A program made the translations under genes and the position numbers. The notes beneath the pieces are model-generated. The model was not told the origin of the DNA. It made no database searches and worked only from the letters and a program-made list of their open reading frames with translations. Shown one piece after another: positions 39,101-47,568 of a DNA stretch of 64,000 nt. The DNA comes from Planctomycetota bacterium (lineage in GTDB: Bacteria; Planctomycetota; UBA1135; UBA2386), in NCBI GenBank assembly GCA_021776805.1, contig JAJFFD010000092.1:62001-126000 (forward strand). Direction: 5' to 3'. Numbering within the stretch: the stretch's first letter is position 1; each line of letters starts with the position of its first letter.

Positions 39101-39107
39101 AAGGCTA

Positions 39108-40190
39108 TTGGTAAGAAGCAAAATGCCAGACATCAAGTCTCTCATGGATGCCTGCTTGGAGCAGAACGCCTCCGACCTACATCTTGCTGTGGGGCGGCGC
39201 CCGGTTCTGCGACTTTCGGGTCACCTGCGAGAAATGGCGAATGCTGATGTTCTCAGCGGTGCAGAGATCGAGCAGATGGTTGAGGTCATCGCTCCTGATA
39301 GGAACTTGAGGGAGCTGAATGAGTCGGGTACGACCGACTTTGGCTATGCCCACGGCGACAAGTGCAGGTTTAGGGTGAGCATTCTTACCCAGAAGGGTCA
39401 GCGTGGGATCGTCATGCGGCTGATCCCCCAGAAGCTGCTGTCCTTCGAGCAAATCGGCCTTCCCGATACTGTCAGCTCCCTGCTTGATCTTCACCGTGGA
39501 CTTGTCCTAGTTACTGGACCTACGGGCTCTGGAAAGACGACGACGCTTGCGACCATGTTGGATTGGATCAACCAGAATCGAGATGTTCATATCATCACGA
39601 TCGAGGATCCGATTGAGTACTACCATAGTCATCAAGTTGGGCAGGTGACACAACGAGAGGTCGGCACGGACGTGCCCACATTCTCTGAGGCAATGCGGAG
39701 GGCTCTGCGGCAGGATCCAGACGTAATCCTACTGGGCGAGATGCGTGACCTGGAAACTACATCTGCTGCAATCAGCGCCGCAGAAACAGGCCATCTGGTG
39801 TTTGGGACTTTGCATACGACGGGTGCCGCAAGAACTGTCGATCGAATAATCGACCAGTACCCGACAGAACAGCAAGAGCAGGTTCGGTCTCAGCTGTCCG
39901 TAGCTCTTGTTGCTGTCATCTCCCAGATCCTAGTTCCAACTGCAGATGGTTCGGGTCGCGTGGCCGCCTTCGAGGTCATGATTGCCAATCCCGCGATCGA
40001 AAACCACATCCGGAAGTGCGAGACCTACAAGATCCAATCGGTGATTCAGACGAGTAGGCGCGCCGGGATGACTCTTATGGATGACTCTCTCTTCGATTTG
40101 TATCGAAGTGGGCGGATCTCCAAGGAGACCATGCTCGAGCGGTCCTTTGACCGGAAGAGCCTTGAAGCGCGCATTGGCGCTGGAGCTTGA
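39108..40190 (+). CDS. pilT: type IV pilus retraction ATPase-like protein (PilT family)
   Basis: ASDLHLAVGRRPVLRLSG, GPTGSGKTTTLATMLDWIN, LGEMRDLETTSAAISAAETGHLVFGTLHT. Confidence 0.9.
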   Translation: MVRSKMPDIKSLMDACLEQNASDLHLAVGRRPVLRLSGHLREMANADVLSGAEIEQMVEVIAPDRNLRELNESGTTDFGYAHGDKCRFRVSILTQKGQRGIVMRLIPQKLLSFEQIGLPDTVSSLLDLHRGLVLVTGPTGSGKTTTLATMLDWINQNRDVHIITIEDPIEYYHSHQVGQVTQREVGTDVPTFSEAMRRALRQDPDVILLGEMRDLETTSAAISAAETGHLVFGTLHTTGAARTVDRIIDQYPTEQQEQVRSQLSVALVAVISQILVPTADGSGRVAAFEVMIANPAIENHIRKCETYKIQSVIQTSRRAGMTLMDDSLFDLYRSGRISKETMLERSFDRKSLEARIGAGA

Positions 40191-40196
40191 GCCGCC

Positions 40197-41891
40197 TTGG
40201 CTGGACGAAGACTACTCGGACAGATCCTCAAGGATCAGGGTGTGATCCATGAGGGCATGGTCCAGGAAGCGCTGATGCTTCAGCGTGAGAAGGGCCATCG
40301 CATCGGCGAGATCCTCATAGAACTGGGGCACATACAATTGGTAGATCTCGCCAGAGCACTGGCAGAGCAGGCTGGGATGCCCTTCGTGGATCTTGATTCA
40401 CAGCAGCCGAGTCAAGAGGCTTTGGCCAAGATCGACGGCAGCACTGCGCGTGCATTCTCCGTGCTGCCTATAGCCATTGGCGATGATGGTTTGACAGTTG
40501 CGTTGGCGGATCCTTTGAACGCCTCTGTGCTGAATGAGCTCGCTTTCGGTGCAGGCCTGGTGGTCAAGGGAGTCGTGGCGGATGCTGAGAAGATTGCATC
40601 TGCACTTGATCGCTACTACCAGGAAGAGGCGCCGCTCGCGAAAGGGAAGCTGCGAGATGTGGTAGCGGAACTTGCACGGGAAGGAGAGAAGTTCGACCTC
40701 GAAGACAAGGCCGCCATGGCCGCTGCAGCCCCTGTGGTCAAGCTGCTTAACTACCTGCTGTTTCAAGCAATTCGAGACAAAGCATCCGACATTCACCTTG
40801 AGCCATTTGAGGGTGAATTCAAAATTCGCTACCGAGTCGATGGCGTCCTCTACGAGCTCGAAGCCCCGCCCCCTCACCTTGCCGTGGCGCTCATTTCGCG
40901 CGTCAAGGTGATGGCTGACCTGGATATTGCTGAGACCAGGATGCCGCAGGATGGCCGAATTGAGCTGACAGTAGGCGGCAAACCGGTCGATCTCCGAATC
41001 TCAACTCTGCCGACCATGTTTGGTGAGTCCTGTGTGATGCGGGTTCTGGACAGGTCCGTAGTTGCCTTGGATCTCGACAACTTGGGCTTCTTTCAAGGAG
41101 AGGTTGGGCGCATTCGCGAAACCTTAACCCTCCCTCATGGGATCGTGTTGGTAACAGGGCCGACAGGTTCCGGCAAGACGACGACCCTGTACGCAATGTT
41201 GAGCGAGGTGAATCGCGAATCAACAAAGGTCATCACAGTCGAGGATCCTGTTGAGTACGACTTGGATGGAATCGTCCAGATACCGGTGAACGAAGAGATC
41301 GATGTCACGTACGCGAAGGTGTTGCGCACGATTCTGCGCCAGGATCCGGATGTGATTCTTGTGGGAGAAATTCGTGACCGCGAAACAGCACAGACGGCGA
41401 TTGAAGCCAGTCTGACAGGACATCTTGTCTTCTCGACACTCCATACAAATGATGCTCCAAGCGCAGTGACCCGCCTTACGGACATTGGAGTGGAGCCGTT
41501 CCTCATCGCGGCGACTCTGCAGAGCGTGCTTGCGCAGCGTTTGGTGAGGAAGATCTGTTCAGGCTGCAAGATCGAGTATCAGCCGACCGTGCAGGTGCTA
41601 GCTGAGCTTGGTTTGAAAGGCGACGAGGTCGGCGGGAAGAGCTTCGCCAGGGGCAAGGGCTGCGAGGCCTGCAATTTCACCGGCTACCGCGGTCGCCTGG
41701 CCCTGGCTGAGATCATGGAGGTCGATGAGCGGCTGCGAGCCGCAATTTTGGCCCGATCTAGTGCCGCAGAATTGGCCGATATCGCCCGCGAATCCGGAAT
41801 GGCAGGCCTGAGAGCATCTGGATTGCGCGCTGTCTATGATGGTCTGAGCACGGTAGAGGAGATCCTCCGGGAGACGTTCCAGCAGGATTAG
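40197..41891 (+). CDS. second GspE/PilB family ATPase
   Basis: N-terminal MshEN-like repeats, GPTGSGKTTTLYAMLSEVN, Zn motif CSGCKIEY...CEACNFTGY. Confidence 0.93.
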   Translation: MAGRRLLGQILKDQGVIHEGMVQEALMLQREKGHRIGEILIELGHIQLVDLARALAEQAGMPFVDLDSQQPSQEALAKIDGSTARAFSVLPIAIGDDGLTVALADPLNASVLNELAFGAGLVVKGVVADAEKIASALDRYYQEEAPLAKGKLRDVVAELAREGEKFDLEDKAAMAAAAPVVKLLNYLLFQAIRDKASDIHLEPFEGEFKIRYRVDGVLYELEAPPPHLAVALISRVKVMADLDIAETRMPQDGRIELTVGGKPVDLRISTLPTMFGESCVMRVLDRSVVALDLDNLGFFQGEVGRIRETLTLPHGIVLVTGPTGSGKTTTLYAMLSEVNRESTKVITVEDPVEYDLDGIVQIPVNEEIDVTYAKVLRTILRQDPDVILVGEIRDRETAQTAIEASLTGHLVFSTLHTNDAPSAVTRLTDIGVEPFLIAATLQSVLAQRLVRKICSGCKIEYQPTVQVLAELGLKGDEVGGKSFARGKGCEACNFTGYRGRLALAEIMEVDERLRAAILARSSAAELADIARESGMAGLRASGLRAVYDGLSTVEEILRETFQQD

Positions 41892-41963
41892 GGAGCGAAA
41901 TAGCTGCTTGACGGGGCCTCCTCCCATGGCTAAGTTCCCCGCCCTGCCACTAGGCCCAAGACC

Positions 41964-42101
41964 ATGAAACTCAAGATTCGACGCTCGAACCGTAAGCGTG
42001 CCAAGAAAGTTGGCTTTCGCACGCGGTCCAAGACTGTGGGTGGCAGGAAGATCATCAAGCGCAAGCGGAAGCGCAGTGGCGGCCGCTTTCGGGTTGGCTA
42101 G
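41964..42101 (+). CDS. rpmH: 50S ribosomal protein L34 (bL34), absent from the ORF track
   Basis: 45 aa MKLKIRRSNRKRAKKVGFRTRSKTVGGRKIIKRKRKRSGGRFRVG; core SNRKR..K..GFR.R..T..GRK matches bL34. Confidence 0.9.
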   Translation: MKLKIRRSNRKRAKKVGFRTRSKTVGGRKIIKRKRKRSGGRFRVG

Positions 42102-42346
42102 CCAGATCAGCTAGCCGTGATGGCTTGCCGGCAGTCCGATGTGTTGGGCATAAACCCGCACTGGCGCTGACTTGACCACTCTAGTGCCGTGCAACTGTGC
42201 GGCGAACTGTGATCGCCGGGGCAGATCACGCTCGTTTAGCTCGGTTGGCCTGGCCTGTGGGCAGGGTCGATTCATAGGCCCGGTGCCTGGAAACAGAGAC
42301 ATGCTTGGCCCTCGCGCCAATGGCCTGCCGCGACAGGGGCCAGCAA

Positions 42347-42367
42347 GAGGCTCACAGTGCGAGCCTC
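42347..42367 (-). terminator. hairpin downstream of the STAS-PilZ gene
   Basis: GAGGCTC-N7-GAGCCTC perfect 7-bp stem. Confidence 0.4.
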
Positions 42368-42386
42368 CTGCCGAACACGGGAGATG

Positions 42387-43157
42387 TCAGGCTTCTTTTT
42401 CGCCCTTGGGAAGCTGTCGCTTAAGGAAGGCCATGTCGTCAGCAAATTGGGTCAGGGCAGTCTGGTCGCCTTCCGTAATCGAGGCATAGCTGCAGCTCAC
42501 CTTGATGCTGTCGTCATCAACTGATTCCACAGCCTCAACCTTGCCTAGGACCTCGAAGTAGCCCTTCTTGAACATCTTGACCTGGAATTTCAGGTAGGCC
42601 TCACTGCCATTGAAGAACAGCTGCTTGGCCTGGTCCTGGGTCATGCTCAACTTGCCTGCGTCCCATTGAAACTGAAGACGGTTGCCGTCGACGTTACACA
42701 TGGTGCCAACCAGAGTGCGTTTCCCGCCAATCTGCTGGTTGCGAGTCTCATCAGGGAAGGCAATGAGGATCTTCTCCTGATTGACCGGCGCGTCCTTCGA
42801 GAATTCTTTGCTATTGAGGTCCTTGATAAGGTGTTTTACCGCTTCTTCCTCTTCACCGAAGACGGGCACGAGCTGGTCGATGCCGACCTTGCCGATGACA
42901 TCTCTCACGAAGGAGGATGGTTTGGCGACTACCAAGGCGCCGCCCTCGGCCTTGCAGAGCTTGTGGATCTTGATGATCCCGCCAAGGGCCGTTGAGTTGA
43001 CGAACTTGACCAGCCGCATGTTGAGGACCAGGTGGGTGATCCCACGATCCAAGAGCCCATCCACCTCTTCCTGCAGGCTGGGGACGTAAAAAGTATCGAA
43101 CTCACCCTTGAGGGTCAGGATGGCGTACTCGTCGTGGAGGGATTTATCTATTTTCAT
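42387..43157 (-). CDS. STAS (anti-anti-sigma) domain fused to PilZ-like domain
   Basis: STAS: AILTLKGEFDTFYVPSLQEEVDGLL...LVLNMRLVKFVNSTALGGIIKIHK; C-terminal half PilZ-like. Confidence 0.75.
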   Translation of the reverse strand: MKIDKSLHDEYAILTLKGEFDTFYVPSLQEEVDGLLDRGITHLVLNMRLVKFVNSTALGGIIKIHKLCKAEGGALVVAKPSSFVRDVIGKVGIDQLVPVFGEEEEAVKHLIKDLNSKEFSKDAPVNQEKILIAFPDETRNQQIGGKRTLVGTMCNVDGNRLQFQWDAGKLSMTQDQAKQLFFNGSEAYLKFQVKMFKKGYFEVLGKVEAVESVDDDSIKVSCSYASITEGDQTALTQFADDMAFLKRQLPKGEKEA

Positions 43158-43247
43158 GGGGCTGAGAGGGCTCTAGGCCTAGCTTGCCAGGGCCCGGATT
43201 TTGGCGGACAGAATCGAGTAGCGCAATGCGCTAACTTTGGGTCCAGG

Positions 43248-44588
43248 ATGATGAAGCGATTATTCTTTTGGAAACAGCCTGCTGAGGAAGGGCGCAAGGC
43301 CGCGGATCCAGGGGAGTCCTCGGCGCTGCTAACTGGTGATGCCCTCCAGGATGCCCAGTCACTGGAGATTTTGCTGGATACCATCGCAGAGGTCAGCGCA
43401 AACATCGACTTGGACAAAGTCCTCGAAGATATAGTGGATAAGTCCCTCGAGGTCTCTGACGCCGAGAGGTCGCTGCTGCTGCTGGGTGGATCTGCTGACG
43501 AACTCGAGGTCAAGATAGCCAGGAGCAAGGACGGTAGCAGTCTCGATCGCGACATCATCTATAGCAAGACCCTGGTTCGAAAGTGTCTGGATGTCGGTCA
43601 TGCGGAACGCTCCGTAGTGCAGTCGGACCAGGAAGCCCTCGAGCTGGGACAGTCTGTGTACAACCTCAAGCTCCGTGCGGTGCTTTGCGCACCACTACAA
43701 GTGAAGGGTCGGACTCACGGCGTGATCTACGTCGATTCCAAGGCCGTCCGCCGAGAGTTCTCGTCCCGCGACCAAGCTCTCTTCAGTGCCCTCTCCCATC
43801 AGCTGGCTGTGGCCATTGAGAACGCTCGCCTTTACTCGGATTCGTTGCAGAAGGTTCGTCTGGAGAAGGACTTTGAAATTGCCAAGAGGATTCAGCAGCA
43901 CCTGCTCTCACCGGTGCCGGCGAATCTCCCAATGCTGGATCTTGCCCTCAGATTCTCAGCCCGAGACGAAGCTAGTGGCGACACCTATGACTTTATTCCA
44001 CTGAGCGAAGGTCGCCTGATCGTGATGATTGGTGACGTTACCGGCCACGGAGTTGGAGCAGCCTTGCTCACTCACGCAGCTCAGGCTGCAATGCGGAGCT
44101 ACTTCGAGTTGGTAGACGACTTGACGGACGTGGCGCAGCGCCTAAACAACCGGTTGGTTGATAGCGTGGAGACGGGTAATTTCATGTCCGTTCTTCTTTT
44201 GGCGATCGATACGAAGAAGCGGACTCTGCACTACGTCAATGGCGGACATCCCAGTCTGATCCTTGTGCGAAATGGTGAGATACAAGAGTTTGAGAAGACC
44301 GGCATGGTCATGGGCGTTGTTGGTGAGCAGGAGTACCCCTCAGAGGGGCCGATCGAACTGCAAGTCGGGGACACTCTTTTCGTCCGCACCGATGGAGTGG
44401 ACGAGACCATGAATCCTGAGCGAGATCTTTTTGGGTCGGAACGTCTCAACGATCTACTCACGACAGTGAGCGGAGAATCTGCCGATGAGGTTCTGAGTAT
44501 GGTTGAGAAGGCCACGGCCAAGCATGCGCGTGGCGTGGAACAGGATGATGATCTCACCATGATCGCCATCAAGATTCTGGAGCAATGA
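43248..44588 (+). CDS. GAF domain plus PP2C-type (SpoIIE/RsbU) Ser phosphatase
   Basis: GAF (SLLLLGGSADELEVKIARSKDG...), PP2C IMIGDVTGHGVGAALLTHAAQAAMR, VNGGHPSLIL, FVRTDGVDETMN; ORF opens at 43032. Confidence 0.92.
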   Translation: MMKRLFFWKQPAEEGRKAADPGESSALLTGDALQDAQSLEILLDTIAEVSANIDLDKVLEDIVDKSLEVSDAERSLLLLGGSADELEVKIARSKDGSSLDRDIIYSKTLVRKCLDVGHAERSVVQSDQEALELGQSVYNLKLRAVLCAPLQVKGRTHGVIYVDSKAVRREFSSRDQALFSALSHQLAVAIENARLYSDSLQKVRLEKDFEIAKRIQQHLLSPVPANLPMLDLALRFSARDEASGDTYDFIPLSEGRLIVMIGDVTGHGVGAALLTHAAQAAMRSYFELVDDLTDVAQRLNNRLVDSVETGNFMSVLLLAIDTKKRTLHYVNGGHPSLILVRNGEIQEFEKTGMVMGVVGEQEYPSEGPIELQVGDTLFVRTDGVDETMNPERDLFGSERLNDLLTTVSGESADEVLSMVEKATAKHARGVEQDDDLTMIAIKILEQ

Positions 44589-45643
44589 GCAAAGGCGAAT
44601 CAGGGAAGGCGCTGGTATTGGCCATCAGTTTGGTAGTGGCCTTTACGGCCTTCGCCTTTGTTTGGTTCTGGTATCAGGGTTCCGCGGAGGCTTCTGAGAT
44701 CCGCAGCAAGGCGATACGATCAGCGAAGATCGAGCTCGATGCGGAGGTCTTGGACAGAGAAACCGCGGGATTGGCCCTGAGAGGGTTGCGGGATGCCCTT
44801 GCAAGCGATCCAGAGCTAGACAGCGGCGTCCCACCGGCAGATGAGTTGGTTCGCAAGACAGCTGAGCTACAGCTGGCTCTCGGGCAGTTCGCCCAAGCCC
44901 GGGATAGTATCGCCGCGTACGCCAGCGGAGCATCGGCTGCCAGCGAAGATTTGCTCATTGGGGCGAGAGCCTGCACCGCGATCTACGCGGCAAGGGGAAC
45001 CCCGGCGGATGGCTTGCAAGCACTGGGTCTCATCAAGCAGCATCATGACAGCACAGGCGAAGAAGCCTCGCTCTTTTTGGCATGCCTGCTTGCATACCGA
45101 CTCACGGAGATTCCCAGTTACTTTGAGCTGCGAGACGCACTCATCAGCAGCGGCAGTAGCTCGCGTGAAGCGCGGACAGTGACCGCCCTCAGCTACAGTT
45201 TCGCAGTCCATCTTTCCGAACGCATAGGCTTCGCGGGGGGTGATGACCTCAAGGCATTGGCCGATGGAGATGCGACCGACGATCGCAGCCTTCTGGCCAG
45301 GATCCGCGTAGCCGAAACCACAGGCGCTGCCTCTGGTGCCCTCGAAACTCTCCAGGGCTTGGAGGGCGAATTCGAGACCCCCCTGCCTGAGCTCGAGGTA
45401 GCGATCGTTGAGGCCATGGTCTCTCGTCCTGGAGCGAGCGAAGAAGATTTACGCGACGGATTGGGCAGACTCGAGGCCGCCTTGCAGATCTATCCGAGCT
45501 ATCTCGAAGCCCGCAATATCTCTGCGGTCCTCCACTATGCCCTCGGTGAGAAGGCGCTTTGCGATGGCCAGCTGCGGTGGTTGCTCAAGAATGCGACCCC
45601 AGAAGACCTGCGCAGACAGAATTGGCATCGCATGCAGGGCTAG
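44585..45643 (+). CDS. single-TM TPR-like protein
   Basis: TM LVLAISLVVAFTAFAFVWFWY and helical repeats; ATGA overlap with phosphatase gene. Confidence 0.65.
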   Translation: MSKGESGKALVLAISLVVAFTAFAFVWFWYQGSAEASEIRSKAIRSAKIELDAEVLDRETAGLALRGLRDALASDPELDSGVPPADELVRKTAELQLALGQFAQARDSIAAYASGASAASEDLLIGARACTAIYAARGTPADGLQALGLIKQHHDSTGEEASLFLACLLAYRLTEIPSYFELRDALISSGSSSREARTVTALSYSFAVHLSERIGFAGGDDLKALADGDATDDRSLLARIRVAETTGAASGALETLQGLEGEFETPLPELEVAIVEAMVSRPGASEEDLRDGLGRLEAALQIYPSYLEARNISAVLHYALGEKALCDGQLRWLLKNATPEDLRRQNWHRMQG

Positions 45644-45702
45644 GGAGCCCCGCGAAAGGATCAAGAGCACTGGCCAATCCTGCCGAACTTAGGCTGGGGA
45701 TT

Positions 45703-46551
45703 ATGCGCGCACTCTTTGGGGTTCTGTTGATCTTGTTGCTCACTGCGAGTCTGCCCTCGCAGCAGCGCAGAGTGCGCGTGGAAATGAAGTCCGGAAAGGT
45801 CTTCGAAGCTCTTCTCAAGGACGTATCCGAGGAGCGGGTCCTCCTGGAGCTCGAAGAGGGGGAGCTCAAGGTTGATACCGCCAAGATTGCCAAGATCGAG
45901 GAGCTTCGACCGGTCAAGCCTACGCAGCCGGCTGCCGGAGGGGCCACTCCCAAGGGTGGAGATCCTGAAGTTGGTCAACCTGGGTGGTTGCTCGAGGAAA
46001 TCGGCAGAGCCAACAGGGCATCAGCTACGGACAAGGGTCCAGATCCAGGATCCCTGCCTGAGGCAGCAGCACCGGCGGCTCCGGGAGTGGAGACCCGGCC
46101 GGCGCCGCCCTTTCGTGCTGCAAGCGAGCCGGCGGGTGCGGATGCGCGTGTCGCGAAACTCGTTGACCGCTTCCTTTGGATCGTGCCGCAAACCAGCGGG
46201 AATCGGATCAGCCTGGGGGCTTCGATCTTCATTCTCCTGGTGTTCCTGATTCAACTGTGCACCCGGATGGCCAATCTCGAAGGTCGAAACCTAAGCCGCA
46301 GCGGCACTCTGGCGGCCATTCTCTTTGTCATCCTGGCGATTGAATTGAGTTTCACGCCTCCCGAGCTGCCCTTCCTCCTCGGTGTCGTGGCCTTGGACCT
46401 GGTGCTCTGGTATCTCCTGGTCCACCTGCTCTACCGTGCCGGAGCCTATGGGGCGACCGTGATGCTGATGAGTTTTGTTCTCGCCAGCCTGCTTGGCGTC
46501 CTGAGTATCGAAGTCGTCGGCTTCGTCTTGCAGGAGAGTGCGACGCACTAG
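45703..46551 (+). CDS. exported/membrane protein of unknown function
   Basis: Signal peptide MRALFGVLLILLLTASLPSQQ then beta-rich domain and C-terminal TM segments. Confidence 0.65.
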   Translation: MRALFGVLLILLLTASLPSQQRRVRVEMKSGKVFEALLKDVSEERVLLELEEGELKVDTAKIAKIEELRPVKPTQPAAGGATPKGGDPEVGQPGWLLEEIGRANRASATDKGPDPGSLPEAAAPAAPGVETRPAPPFRAASEPAGADARVAKLVDRFLWIVPQTSGNRISLGASIFILLVFLIQLCTRMANLEGRNLSRSGTLAAILFVILAIELSFTPPELPFLLGVVALDLVLWYLLVHLLYRAGAYGATVMLMSFVLASLLGVLSIEVVGFVLQESATH

Positions 46552-46565
46552 TTGCGAGGAATACC

Positions 46566-46694
46566 GGCCGGGTCCGAGCCATCCGGTTGCCTCTCACGCA
46601 CAATTCCATCCCTGGAATGCTAGAAGGCTCGGACCGCGGCCGCCCCTCCATAGAAAGTTCCGTGCCAAAGGCCGGGATTGCCTTTTCCGGGCAC
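46566..46694. ncRNA. candidate structured RNA/leader with two hairpins
   Basis: GGCCGGGTCCGAGCC (46566-46580) pairs with GGCTCGGACCGCGGCC (46626-46641), internal ATTCCA-TCCC-TGGAAT; second hairpin GTGCCAAAGG...CCTTT-tccg-GGCAC (46662-46694). Confidence 0.35.
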
Positions 46695-46791
46695 TTGACG
46701 GTCGATTCGTTTCGGAAAGGGAACGCTAGGCCTCCAGGATCCTGAACCCTCATGGTTGACTCCGGACGACCAGTGAAGACATGCTTGCACC

Positions 46792-47559
46792 ATGCCCTCC
46801 GAATTTGTCTTTGACGTAACCACAGCAGATTTCGAAGCCGCCGTGGTCAGCAAGTCTCTCGAGACTCCGGTCTTGCTCGATTTCTGGGCCGAATGGTGTG
46901 GTCCCTGTAAGACCCTCTCGCCAATTCTGGAGAAAGTTGCAGACGAGTACGGCGGCAGCTTTGTCGTCGGCAAGATTGATTCGGAAGCCGAGGTTCAGCT
47001 GGCTCAGGCCTTTCAAGTACGTTCCCTCCCCTTCGGTGTTCTCATCGCGCAAGGCCAACCAGTAGATGCATTTACTGGGGCAGTCGGTGAGAAGGAGCTC
47101 AAGGACTTCCTGGCGAAAGCTGGGATCCAGCCTGCCGAAATCCAGGCCCCAGCGCCTGATCCTGAGAGTCCCGAGGCGCAGTATGCGGCTGCTCTGGCAG
47201 CCTTGTCCAAGGGGGACCCGAAAGCCGCTGCTGAACATCTGTCCAAGATCGACGCTGATGCAGAGCAGTCGGGGGACGCTGATCGGCTACGTGCAGGCCT
47301 GCCGGTCTTTCAGCTTGAAGCCAGCGAATCTGCCACCCCTGCCGCCAAGTCTCTCGTGGAGGGGGCTCAGCACCTCCGTCAGGGTCGAGCAGGGGATGCT
47401 GTGGAGTCCTTCTTGGACTCACTCTCCCAGGACAAGGCGCATGCGGAGGAGCTAGCCCGTAAGGCGATTCTCCTCAGCTTCGCTCTCTTGGATCAGATGG
47501 AGGGTGGTGAGGAACTCGTCTCGAGCTTCCGAAGGCGTTTGGCGACGCTGCTCTATTGA
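46792..47559 (+). CDS. thioredoxin-domain protein with TPR-like C-terminus (CnoX/YbbN-like)
   Basis: LLDFWAEWCGPCKTLSPILEKVADEY, cis-Pro SLPFGVL, C-terminal helical repeats. Confidence 0.88.
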   Translation: MPSEFVFDVTTADFEAAVVSKSLETPVLLDFWAEWCGPCKTLSPILEKVADEYGGSFVVGKIDSEAEVQLAQAFQVRSLPFGVLIAQGQPVDAFTGAVGEKELKDFLAKAGIQPAEIQAPAPDPESPEAQYAAALAALSKGDPKAAAEHLSKIDADAEQSGDADRLRAGLPVFQLEASESATPAAKSLVEGAQHLRQGRAGDAVESFLDSLSQDKAHAEELARKAILLSFALLDQMEGGEELVSSFRRRLATLLY

Positions 47560-47568
47560 GCGACACCA

